The notes under the pieces are model-generated. The model saw only the letters and a list, made by a program, of their open reading frames with translations, was not told the origin of the DNA and ran no database searches. Below are positions 8,466-15,723 of a stretch of 64,000 nt of DNA, one piece after another. The first letter of the stretch is position 1, and the number at the start of each line of letters is the position of its first letter. This DNA comes from UBA2336 sp031395485 (GTDB lineage: Bacteria > Bacteroidota > Bacteroidia > Cytophagales > Cyclobacteriaceae): assembly GCA_031395485.1 (NCBI GenBank), contig JANNUS010000016.1:133339-197338 (forward strand). The letters are read 5' to 3'. A program made the position numbers and the translations under genes.

Positions 8466-9323
8466 ATGGCAGTAGAAAAAGATTTTGAATTATTAGACAA
8501 TTATTTGTCAAACAGACTGAACGGTGATGAAGCGGCAGATTTCGAGCGCAAGCTAAATTCTGACTCCGAACTAAGACAAGAACTTAAAATTCAACAAAGC
8601 CTAATTGAAAATATTCGCTTAGCAAGGGCATCGGAGTTAAAAACAATGCTTAATAACATTCCAATAGCCCCCATAGGGCAGTTGGGTTTATTAACAAAAA
8701 TAGGTTCTTGGGTTGTCATTACAGGTATCGTGGCAACTAGCATTTACCTACTCTACATAAATAATATTTCAGAAGTCGCTAAAGAACCTGCGCCTACTGA
8801 ACTGCCAATTTCGGAACAGTCTGTGGATAATACCATCCCTTTACCGGAAGCAAAATCAACAAAAGAAGAAGTAAAAGAGACCATTGAGTCGGTTGAAAAT
8901 ATCGAGAAACGTTCTGCACGTAAATCTACTGCAGTTACTACCCCAGCCAAAGTCAAAAAACCTGAAGTATACGATCCGACTGAAGAAGAGAAAGCTGAAA
9001 TGGTAAAAAAATATGAGCAAGACCAGCTTGAAATAATATCCAAAGCCTTTGTTACTTCATCCATGGAAGTTGTGACCGAGAACACAAGTAGAAAATATAC
9101 TTTCCACTACGTTTTTAAGGATGGAAAGCTTATACTTTACGGTGCCTTCGAAAAAAATCTGTATGAAATATTAGAGTTTATAAACGATGAGAAACGCACC
9201 GTTGTTCTTTTCTATAAAGCAAATTACTATCTGTTGGATATTAAGAAGGAAATACCCACAATCTTAACGCCTATCCGGGATCGTGCACTACTAAAAAAAT
9301 TAAGTGAGTATCAAGGGCATTAG
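8466..9323 (+). CDS. Membrane protein, possible anti-sigma factor
   Basis: 285 residues with a cytoplasmic N-terminus resembling anti-sigma factors (LLDNYLSNRLNGDEAADFERKL, about 8-30), one membrane helix (about 75-98), a Glu/Lys/Thr-rich linker (about 100-165) and a C-terminal soluble domain (about 170-285) outside the membrane that I cannot assign. It directly follows the ECF sigma factor gene. Anti-sigma function is inferred from layout and neighbour; there is no obvious zinc-binding HxxxCxxC motif. A strong terminator follows. Confidence 0.75.
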   Translation: MAVEKDFELLDNYLSNRLNGDEAADFERKLNSDSELRQELKIQQSLIENIRLARASELKTMLNNIPIAPIGQLGLLTKIGSWVVITGIVATSIYLLYINNISEVAKEPAPTELPISEQSVDNTIPLPEAKSTKEEVKETIESVENIEKRSARKSTAVTTPAKVKKPEVYDPTEEEKAEMVKKYEQDQLEIISKAFVTSSMEVVTENTSRKYTFHYVFKDGKLILYGAFEKNLYEILEFINDEKRTVVLFYKANYYLLDIKKEIPTILTPIRDRALLKKLSEYQGH

Positions 9324-9342
9324 ATAGCTAAACCTCCAATGT

Positions 9343-9370
9343 AAAAACCTTCCACACCGGAAGGTTTTTT
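9343..9370 (+). terminator. Rho-independent terminator after the sigma/anti-sigma pair
   Basis: Eleven-base arms (AAAAACCTTCC and GGAAGGTTTTT) flank the loop ACACC and end in a T run. It isolates the sigma pair from ftsX, whose start lies 34 bases downstream. Confidence 0.85.
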
Positions 9371-9403
9371 ATTTTATATCGATTAAATCTTACCTTTGAA
9401 GCC

Positions 9404-10294
9404 GTGCAAAAATCTAATACAAGAAAAAAATTAGGCAACTATCCTTCAGGAGGGGTAGTTATAAGCATAAGCCTTGCGCTTTTTGTAAGCGGCTTATTCG
9501 GCACGCTAATTATTTATTCGCAAGAATTAGAACGGCTCGTGAGAGAGAATATACGCGTACAGGTATACCTTAAAAACAGCCTTACTGAAACGCAACGTTT
9601 ACAAATTGAAAGAAAACTAGAATCACTTCCCTATATAAATAAAACAATTTCAGAAAAAGCGGCCTTCCAATTTATACCGAAAGAAGAAGCAGCTAAAAAA
9701 TTTCTGGCAGAAACCGGTGAGGATTTTACAAAATTTCTGGGTGAAAACCCACTGCACAATGCATACGTAATCAGTATTGCGCCCTCCTTTCATTCCAAAG
9801 CCAGTATGGAAAGAATTAGCAAGGAGATAGAAAAAATGAGTGGCGTTTTTCAAGTTTTTTATGTTGAGGGGCTAATCGAATCCGTTAATAAAAATGTAGC
9901 AAAAATAGGATTGGTGTTGGTTGGCATTCTAACGTTGCTACTAATTACGGTAGTTATACTAATTAATAGCACACTGCGTCTTGCACTCTTTTCGCAACGA
10001 TTCCTTATTAGAAGTATGCAATTAGTAGGTGCCAGAAAATTATTTATCCAACGGCCATTCTTACTGAGAGCAATGGGGTATGGCGTTTTATCAGGTGCAA
10101 TTGCCTCTATTGGTATTTGGGCTTTAATTAATTATGCAAATCGCAACATCGAAGATTTAGCCGTATTGCAAAACAAAGAGAAATTACTTGCCCTTATGGT
10201 TAGTCTTCTTGGTATGGGAGTAATCGTGGCGGTTACCAGTACCTATCTGGCTATTCGAAAATACTTAAAAATGTCGTTAGACGAATTGTATTAA
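9404..10294 (+). CDS. ftsX: Cell division protein FtsX
   Basis: Inner-membrane partner of FtsE; the complex activates peptidoglycan hydrolases at the septum. The 296-residue protein has the FtsX layout: a cytoplasmic N-terminus, first membrane helix (about 18-40), an extracytoplasmic domain (about 45-165), then three helices (about 170-195, 220-245, 265-285) with the FtsX-type permease fold. The start is GTG, as no ATG fits and family members begin with a similar KLGNYPS sequence. A TACCTTTG box at 9391-9398 lies immediately upstream, which would give a nearly leaderless message. It heads a tightly packed run through ribF. Confidence 0.92.
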   Translation: MQKSNTRKKLGNYPSGGVVISISLALFVSGLFGTLIIYSQELERLVRENIRVQVYLKNSLTETQRLQIERKLESLPYINKTISEKAAFQFIPKEEAAKKFLAETGEDFTKFLGENPLHNAYVISIAPSFHSKASMERISKEIEKMSGVFQVFYVEGLIESVNKNVAKIGLVLVGILTLLLITVVILINSTLRLALFSQRFLIRSMQLVGARKLFIQRPFLLRAMGYGVLSGAIASIGIWALINYANRNIEDLAVLQNKEKLLALMVSLLGMGVIVAVTSTYLAIRKYLKMSLDELY

Positions 10295-10305
10295 TATTTA
10301 TACCT

Positions 10306-10512
10306 ATGGAAAAATTGCCTTTTGGAAAAAAGAACTATCAATGGATGATCATTGGTCTTGCGGCATTAGTGTTGGGCTTCATTATTATGTCAATCGATAC
10401 CGATCCATACGGATTTGGTTTTTTCGGGTTAACTCTTGGACCCGTAATTGTTATGTTTGGCTTCATCATTGAAATCTATGCCATACTGCATAGACCTCAG
10501 GAAAAAAAGTAA
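10306..10512 (+). CDS. DUF3098 small membrane protein
   Basis: 68 residues with two membrane helices (about 12-30 and 40-60) separated by a short loop with YGFGFFG; this is the DUF3098 family. Its function is unknown, but its place between ftsX and uppP is a conserved arrangement in Bacteroidota, suggesting a role in envelope or division. It is 11 bases after ftsX and 12 before uppP. Confidence 0.88.
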   Translation: MEKLPFGKKNYQWMIIGLAALVLGFIIMSIDTDPYGFGFFGLTLGPVIVMFGFIIEIYAILHRPQEKK

Positions 10513-10524
10513 CGACTAACTTTC

Positions 10525-11316
10525 GTGACACTACTTCAATCGATTATTCTGGCCATAATTGAAGGTCTGACAGAATTCCTTCCTGTATCCTCTACGGGGC
10601 ACATGATAATCGCTTCCGCGGCCATGAACATTGCTGCAGATCCTTTTACAAAATTGTTTACCATAGCGATTCAACTGGGGGCTATACTCTCTGTAATTGT
10701 TTTGTACTGGAAGCGTTTTTTTCAATCGTTCGATTTCTATTTCAAAATAGCTGTCGCCTTTATCCCAGCCGTTGTTGCCGGGCTTTTTCTAAAAGAATAT
10801 ATTGATATACTCCTGGAGCGAGTTGATGTTGTTGGATATACGCTGCTTTTAGGAGGCATCTTCTTGCTCTTTGTCGATAGGCTTTTTACGGCTAAGGAAA
10901 ATTCTGAAAACACATTGACATTTTTGCAGGCATTTAAAATTGGATTATTTCAGGTAATCGCTATGATACCGGGGGTGTCTAGATCTGCAGCCACAATTAT
11001 TGGTGGGCTTTCGCAAAAACTTACAAGAAAAACCGCGGCCGAATTTTCATTTTTCCTGGCTGTGCCAACCATGTTTGCCGCAACAGCTGCCTCGCTTTAT
11101 GACTTTTATGCTGACGGATTTATACTTACATCAAACGAAATTACAACGTTAGTCGTTGGCAATGTAATTGCGTTTTTAATAGCGTTGCTTGCAATTAAAA
11201 CCTTTATCGGATTTTTAACCAATCATGGGTTTAAATTTTTTGGATACTACCGCATTATTATAGGCCTAATCATCCTGGCCTTATATTACCTTGGTACCGG
11301 ACTTTCCATCGTGTAA
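10525..11316 (+). CDS. uppP: Undecaprenyl-diphosphate phosphatase
   Basis: Regenerates undecaprenyl phosphate, the lipid carrier for peptidoglycan and other envelope polymers, and can confer bacitracin tolerance. The 263-residue BacA-type membrane protein shows both family motifs: IIEGLTEFLPVSSTGH (Glu13 and Glu17) and PGVSRSAATIIGG. About seven to eight membrane helices. Start codon is GTG. Its last base is shared with the start of truB, so the two are coupled. Confidence 0.95.
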   Translation: MTLLQSIILAIIEGLTEFLPVSSTGHMIIASAAMNIAADPFTKLFTIAIQLGAILSVIVLYWKRFFQSFDFYFKIAVAFIPAVVAGLFLKEYIDILLERVDVVGYTLLLGGIFLLFVDRLFTAKENSENTLTFLQAFKIGLFQVIAMIPGVSRSAATIIGGLSQKLTRKTAAEFSFFLAVPTMFAATAASLYDFYADGFILTSNEITTLVVGNVIAFLIALLAIKTFIGFLTNHGFKFFGYYRIIIGLIILALYYLGTGLSIV

Positions 11317-12002
11317 TGCAATCAGACACACAAGACGAAGGCCAAGTACTTCTGATCAACAAACCCCTTACATGGACATCATTCGATGTTGTGTATAAGG
11401 TTCGTAAAAAACTTAAGATCAGAAAGATCGGCCATGCCGGAACCTTGGATCCGTTAGCTACGGGTCTGCTTATTATTTGTGTTGGAAAAAAAACAAAACA
11501 GATTGAATCTTTTGTAAGCTTAGATAAAGAGTATACAGGAACATTTGTACTCGGACAAACAACCCCTTCATTCGATCTTGAAACGGAGGTTTCAAACCAA
11601 AAAGATATTTCAGGTTTAACTACTGATGCTATTTATTCCGCAGTAAAATCTCTTACTGGAAAAATCAGCCAACTCCCGCCAATGCATTCGGCCGTCAAGG
11701 TTGGAGGAAGGCGTGCCTATAAGTTTGCCAGGCGAGGAAAAGAAGTACAGCTTTCACCCCGTGAGGTGGAAGTGAGGGAATTTGAAATCACCGCAATCTG
11801 TTTGCCAAAAATAAATTTTCGCATTGTCTGCTCTAAAGGAACATACATCCGAAGTATTGCCCGTGATCTTGGAGAAAGCCTTGGCGTTGGCGCTTATCTT
11901 TCAGAACTTTGCCGAACTCGAATTGGGGAATACAAACTTGAAAACGCTATTTCTACTGATGAAGTGATACCACCTGACCATGCGAATTTACCACGACCTT
12001 GA
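11316..12002 (+). CDS. truB: tRNA pseudouridine-55 synthase
   Basis: Converts uridine 55 in the T-loop of tRNA to pseudouridine. 228 residues; the catalytic motif GHAGTLDPLATGLL includes Asp45, and the later KVGGRRAYKFARRG and SKGTYIRSIARDLG stretches are typical. Short for the family, as in other Bacteroidota that lack a large C-terminal PUA extension. It overlaps the ribF gene by 23 bases. Confidence 0.95.
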   Translation: MQSDTQDEGQVLLINKPLTWTSFDVVYKVRKKLKIRKIGHAGTLDPLATGLLIICVGKKTKQIESFVSLDKEYTGTFVLGQTTPSFDLETEVSNQKDISGLTTDAIYSAVKSLTGKISQLPPMHSAVKVGGRRAYKFARRGKEVQLSPREVEVREFEITAICLPKINFRIVCSKGTYIRSIARDLGESLGVGAYLSELCRTRIGEYKLENAISTDEVIPPDHANLPRP

Positions 12003-12924
12003 TGATTTTACCCGGCTGCCAAATGCCGTGGTCACTAGTGGAACGTTCGATGGGGTTCATGTTGGCCATCAGAAGATTTTGTCGAGACTAACTGAAATAG
12101 CGGAGCGAACTCAAGGCGAAACAGTTGTCATTACCTTCTGGCCACATCCGCGCATGGTGTTATATCCGGATGCGGACCTGAAACTATTGAATACCTTCGA
12201 AGAGAAGTCGCTACTAATAAAAGCACAACGAATTCATCACCTGCTGCGAATTCCATTCACAAAAGAGTTTTCTCAACTTTCATCAGAAAATTTTATCACC
12301 AAGATACTGGTCGAAAAAATTGGGACAAAAAAGCTTGTGATCGGATATGACCATCATTTTGGAAAAAATAGGGAGGGTAGCTTTGAACAGTTAAAAATAA
12401 ATGGGCCTAAATATGGTTTCGATGTAGAGGAAATTCCACGTCAAGAAGTTGACCACACTGCCGTTAGCTCAACTAAAATTAGAAAGGCGCTTGAAACAGC
12501 TGATCTTGAAACAGCAACCCATCTTTTGGGTCGCCCCTACAGTATTACCGGCCGTGTTGTAAAGGGAGATAAAATTGGGCGTTCTCTTGGGTTCCCTACA
12601 GCGAATATTGAAATTGATTCAACGTATAAGCTTAAACCAGCCGATGGTATTTATGCGGTGGCCGTTCACCATGCGCATTCGGCTTACAGTGGAATGTTGT
12701 ATATCGGCAATAGACCTACCATTAATGGAACACAACGCGTTATAGAGGTAAATATCTTTAATTTTAATAAAGAAATTTATGGTGAATCCCTCTCCATAGA
12801 ATTTCACCAATTTATTCGTGGTGATATTACGTTTAACAACCTTGAGGAATTAAAAGCTCAGTTGAAAAAAGATGAAATAATGGCCAATCAATTATTAAGA
12901 GGTGATATTCAGCGCAAAAATTAG
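11980..12924 (+). CDS. ribF: Bifunctional riboflavin kinase / FAD synthetase
   Basis: Makes FMN and then FAD. 314 residues in two domains: an N-terminal nucleotidyltransferase (about 1-180; VTSGTFDGVHVGHQKIL and VIGYDHHFGKNREG) and a C-terminal flavokinase (about 183-310; GRVVKGDKIGRSLGFPTANIE). Standard length. The start lies inside the 3-prime end of truB, and the gene closes the division/RNA/cofactor run. Confidence 0.95.
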   Translation: MRIYHDLDDFTRLPNAVVTSGTFDGVHVGHQKILSRLTEIAERTQGETVVITFWPHPRMVLYPDADLKLLNTFEEKSLLIKAQRIHHLLRIPFTKEFSQLSSENFITKILVEKIGTKKLVIGYDHHFGKNREGSFEQLKINGPKYGFDVEEIPRQEVDHTAVSSTKIRKALETADLETATHLLGRPYSITGRVVKGDKIGRSLGFPTANIEIDSTYKLKPADGIYAVAVHHAHSAYSGMLYIGNRPTINGTQRVIEVNIFNFNKEIYGESLSIEFHQFIRGDITFNNLEELKAQLKKDEIMANQLLRGDIQRKN

Positions 12925-12964
12925 GCACGAACATTAGTATCAAGTAATATTTAAATGAATTTTT

Positions 12965-13657
12965 ATGATCAATAAAGTTATAAGGGATGCTGATGATGCG
13001 GTAAACGATATACCCGATAATGCAACACTCATGCTTGGCGGCTTTGGACTGAGTGGTATTCCGGAAAATTGTATTGCTGCGTTACTTCGTAAAGGAGTTA
13101 AAGAGCTTACCTGCATCTCTAATAATGCAGGCGTTGATGATTTTGGTATTGGACTTTTACTCAAGACCCGTCAGGTTAAAAAAATGATCTCATCGTACGT
13201 TGGTGAAAATGCTGAGTTTGAACGTCAACTTCTCTCAGGCGAATTAGAAGTTGAACTAATTCCACAAGGGACCCTGGCAGAGCGTTGCCGCGCAGGGGGC
13301 GCGGGTATTCCTGCATTCTATACACCAGCAGGTTACGGAACAGAAGTAGCCGTGGGTAAGGAAGTGAGAGAATTCAATAACAAAAAGTACTTGCTGGAGC
13401 ATTGGCTTCGTGCCGACTTTTCTATTGTAAAAGCCTGGAAAGGAGACACCGCTGGAAATCTAGTTTACAAAGGAACCGCACGAAACTTTAACCCGATGAT
13501 GGCAGCGGCTGGCAAAATAACAATAGCGGAGGTAGAGGAACTCGTACCCCTTGGCGAACTCGATCCTAACAATATTCACACACCTGGCATTTATGTACAG
13601 CGGATTTTTCAAGGAAAAAATTACGAGAAGCGAATTGAACAAAGGACAATTCGTTAA
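12965..13657 (+). CDS. scoA: 3-oxoacid CoA-transferase subunit A
   Basis: Alpha subunit of the succinyl-CoA:3-ketoacid CoA-transferase, which moves CoA between succinyl-CoA and acetoacetate for ketone-body or branched-chain amino-acid breakdown. 230 residues with the family signature MLGGFGLSGIPENCIAAL and the C-terminal NNIHTPGIYVQRIF. Normal length. Its stop codon lies inside the left inverted end of the four-helix-bundle cassette that separates it from scoB; normally these genes are adjacent. Confidence 0.95.
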   Translation: MINKVIRDADDAVNDIPDNATLMLGGFGLSGIPENCIAALLRKGVKELTCISNNAGVDDFGIGLLLKTRQVKKMISSYVGENAEFERQLLSGELEVELIPQGTLAERCRAGGAGIPAFYTPAGYGTEVAVGKEVREFNNKKYLLEHWLRADFSIVKAWKGDTAGNLVYKGTARNFNPMMAAAGKITIAEVEELVPLGELDPNNIHTPGIYVQRIFQGKNYEKRIEQRTIR

Positions 13658-13677
13658 TTCGTTGATGTGTTGATTTG
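13655..13677. repeat. Left inverted end of the four-helix-bundle cassette
   Basis: The segment pairs with 14068-14090 as an inverted repeat, 20 of 23 positions identical. It begins TAATTCGTTGATG and is built of short GTTGATT-like units. It overlaps the scoA stop codon. Confidence 0.8.
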
Positions 13678-13689
13678 ATAATAACATAA

Positions 13690-14091
13690 ATGGAGACTAG
13701 TAAAAAATACAATCCCGACCTTAAAGAGAATCTGATCATAAAGATTACGTTTCAATTTGCTCTCGATATTGTAAAGTTCGTTGAATTATTAGAAAGCAAT
13801 CGCAAGTATGCTGTCGCTAACCAGCTAATTAAATCAGGCACTTCAATTGGTGCTAATGTACGAGAGGCGCAAAATGCCGAATCTAAAGCAGACTTTATTC
13901 ATAAATTGAAAATCGCTGCAAAAGAGGCAGATGAAACTGAGTATTGGCTGGAAATCTGTGATCAATCTGAAAGCTATCCAAACTGTACCGAATTATTGAA
14001 ACAGATCTTAAGCATAAAAAAAGTGCTCTCAAAAATTATAGCTTCTTCAAAATCATCAACGAATCAACGAATTAACTCATCAACGAATTAG
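13690..14091 (+). CDS. Four-helix bundle protein (23S rRNA intervening-sequence family)
   Basis: 133 residues, predicted as four amphipathic helices, with family signatures QFALDIVKFVELLE, LIKSGTSIGANVREAQNAES and AAKEADETEYWLEIC. Relatives were first found in intervening sequences within 23S rRNA genes and are related in fold to the Avd accessory protein of diversity-generating retroelements; their function is unknown. Here the gene sits between the two subunits of one enzyme, on the same strand, and its last twelve codons (SSTNQRINSSTN) are made from the right inverted repeat. Its stop comes one base before the scoB start. The layout looks like an inserted cassette that keeps the operon transcribable. 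Confidence 0.9.
   Translation: METSKKYNPDLKENLIIKITFQFALDIVKFVELLESNRKYAVANQLIKSGTSIGANVREAQNAESKADFIHKLKIAAKEADETEYWLEICDQSESYPNCTELLKQILSIKKVLSKIIASSKSSTNQRINSSTN
14052..14090. repeat. Right inverted end of the four-helix-bundle cassette
   Basis: Contains units of CATCAACGAATTAAC type and is the inverted partner of 13655-13677 through 14068-14090. It codes the C-terminal tail of the four-helix bundle protein. Within itself ATCAACGAAT is present twice and a third close copy follows, so the end is internally repetitive. Confidence 0.8.
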
Positions 14092-14092
14092 T

Positions 14093-14752
14093 ATGCTTGA
14101 TAAAATTGGAATCGCAAAGCGAATAGCACAAGAAGTTAAAGATGGTATGTACATCAACTTGGGTATAGGTATACCAACATTGGTTGCAAATTACATTCCT
14201 TCAAACCTCAATATTGTATTACAATCTGAAAACGGATTATTAGGAATTGGTCCTTTCCCTACGGATGATCAGGTTGATCCGGATTTAATAAATGCCGGGA
14301 AGCAAACAATTACCATGATGCCAGGCTCCGCATTATTTAACTCGGCAGAAAGTTTTGAAATGATCCGCGGTGGTCATGTCGACCTTACCATTCTTGGCGC
14401 TATGGAAGTATCTGAAAATGGAGATATCGCCAACTGGAAAGTTCCGGGTAAAATGGTAAAGGGCATGGGGGGCGCAATGGACTTGGTTGCTTCTGCAAAG
14501 CACATTATAGTGGCTATGCAACATTGCAGTAAAGAAGGTGCATCAAAATTATTGAAACAATGCTCGCTGCCAATTACAGGTATACGGTGCGTAAAGAAAA
14601 TAGTGACAGACTTGGCAGTGCTCGATGTTTTACCCCAAGGAGGTTTTAAGTTACTAGAGAGAGCACCCGGAATTAGTGTAGATCAAATTAAAAATGCGAC
14701 TGAAGGGAAACTATTAATAGAAGGTGAGATACCAGAAATGAAAATCAATTAA
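14093..14752 (+). CDS. scoB: 3-oxoacid CoA-transferase subunit B
   Basis: Beta subunit of the CoA-transferase. 219 residues with the family motif GIGIPTLVANY and the catalytic glutamate in the conserved QSENGLLG sequence (Glu46), which forms the glutamyl-CoA thioester. GGAMDLV and the C-terminal domain are normal in length. It is separated from scoA by the inserted cassette; co-transcription is still likely because all three genes share a strand with minimal gaps. Confidence 0.95.
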   Translation: MLDKIGIAKRIAQEVKDGMYINLGIGIPTLVANYIPSNLNIVLQSENGLLGIGPFPTDDQVDPDLINAGKQTITMMPGSALFNSAESFEMIRGGHVDLTILGAMEVSENGDIANWKVPGKMVKGMGGAMDLVASAKHIIVAMQHCSKEGASKLLKQCSLPITGIRCVKKIVTDLAVLDVLPQGGFKLLERAPGISVDQIKNATEGKLLIEGEIPEMKIN

Positions 14753-14789
14753 TTCTTATTGTGAGTATCCGCTTAAAGTCCTAAGCCCC

Positions 14790-14871
14790 CGTCACTTCGC
14801 AGCGCAGCGGAGAAGTCTCCTCACAGTAACAACCATCAGCTAAACGTGAGGATTTCCGCTGCGAAATGACG
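14790..14871. repeat. Palindromic repeat, short copy
   Basis: 82 bases starting CGTCACTTCGCAG and ending CTGCGAAATGACG, the same outer arms as the copies near the GIY-YIG gene (one mismatch between arms). Inner arms GGAGAAGTCTCC and GGATTTCC are partly decayed. It occupies the scoB-gldC gap. Confidence 0.85.
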
Positions 14872-14986
14872 TAGAACCGTTCGTACCTCGGACATACAAC
14901 ACTATCCCTGAGTGGTAGGTATAGAGTGTGGAAATTTTTAATGCTCCTCCGGATACACATAATTCTTATATAGCGATATTTACACC

Positions 14987-15322
14987 ATGAAAAAATCAGA
15001 AATTAATTTTACGGTAGACCTCGATACGAATAACGTACCACAAAAAATTCTATGGAACGCTTCCGATAAACCCGATGCCGCTCCAAGCGAAACTAAATCC
15101 ATCAGTATTTCGGTGTGGGATCAATCTCAAAAAAATACACTTCGAATAGACCTCTGGACAAACGATATGCCGGTTGAAGAGATGAAGCGATTTTATATTG
15201 ATTGCCTTGGCGGATTGGGTCAGAGTATTCTTTCCGCTACTGGCGATGAATACATGGCCAATGAAACCCATGTGCTTTGCGAAAAACTGGTAAAGCATCT
15301 GAAGGATTCAAAAAATCAATAG
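14987..15322 (+). CDS. gldC: Gliding motility protein GldC
   Basis: A 111-residue soluble protein matching GldC: it starts MKKSEINFTVDLDTNNVPQ, has ISVWDQSQKNTLRIDLWTNDMPVEEMKRF in the middle and ANETHVLCEKLVKHL at the end. GldC is part of the gliding and type IX secretion apparatus set in Bacteroidota, where it is accessory rather than a core channel part. The gene stands alone, bounded on both sides by palindromic repeats. Confidence 0.9.
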   Translation: MKKSEINFTVDLDTNNVPQKILWNASDKPDAAPSETKSISISVWDQSQKNTLRIDLWTNDMPVEEMKRFYIDCLGGLGQSILSATGDEYMANETHVLCEKLVKHLKDSKNQ

Positions 15323-15360
15323 ACGGTGCTTATGCGCGACAATCACTTCTCCGAAAGTAT

Positions 15361-15476
15361 CGTCACTTCGCAGGGAGTTTGCCTGCCGATAGGCAGGGAG
15401 CGACCGGAGAAGTCTCCTACCAAGTACACCAACAAATAACCCGCAGAAGATTTCTTCGCTGCGCTGCGAAATGACG
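15361..15476. repeat. Palindromic repeat with nested palindrome
   Basis: 116-base copy with outer arms CGTCACTTCGCAG and CTGCGAAATGACG. Compared with the plain copies it has 20 extra bases at 15378-15397 (a GCCTGCC / GGCAGG palindrome) inserted next to the left arm. It lies in the 400-base gldC to TonB-receptor gap; the rest of that gap is AT-rich. Confidence 0.88.
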
Positions 15477-15612
15477 GTTACCATATACCTCAGGCACCCG
15501 CACACCCAACACTTAATTAAGTAATAAAGCACCCTTCACTATATGCGCTGCAATGCATACTAATTTCACCTATACTTCAAGAATCACTTTAAGGAAAACG
15601 GGCTCATTTTCT

Positions 15613-15641
15613 TTGCTTTTTAATAAAATTTCGTACTTTTC
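15613..15641 (+). promoter_or_regulatory. Possible promoter of the TonB receptor gene
   Basis: TTG (15613-15615), an 18-base spacer and TACTTTTC (15634-15641), one base off the Bacteroidota -7 consensus TAnnTTTG. It would give an AT-rich leader of about 75 bases before the ATG at 15724. Confidence 0.4.
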
Positions 15642-15723
15642 AGAATAGTATATTATATATTCTTTAAAAAATCATTATCACAACTTATTATTCCATTTAA
15701 ACTAACCAAACAAACAAAAACGT

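Noticed and set aside
9391..9398. Promoter box TACCTTTG for ftsX
   Set aside because: No TTG at a proper distance, and the start codon is too close; kept only as a remark in the ftsX entry.
13690..14091. Part of a 23S rRNA gene or a retroelement
   Set aside because: The protein family is known from rRNA intervening sequences, but no rRNA, reverse transcriptase or variable repeat is present here.
15277..15532. Short ORFs on both strands over the gldC end and repeat
   Set aside because: They read mainly through the palindromic repeat and have no coding character.
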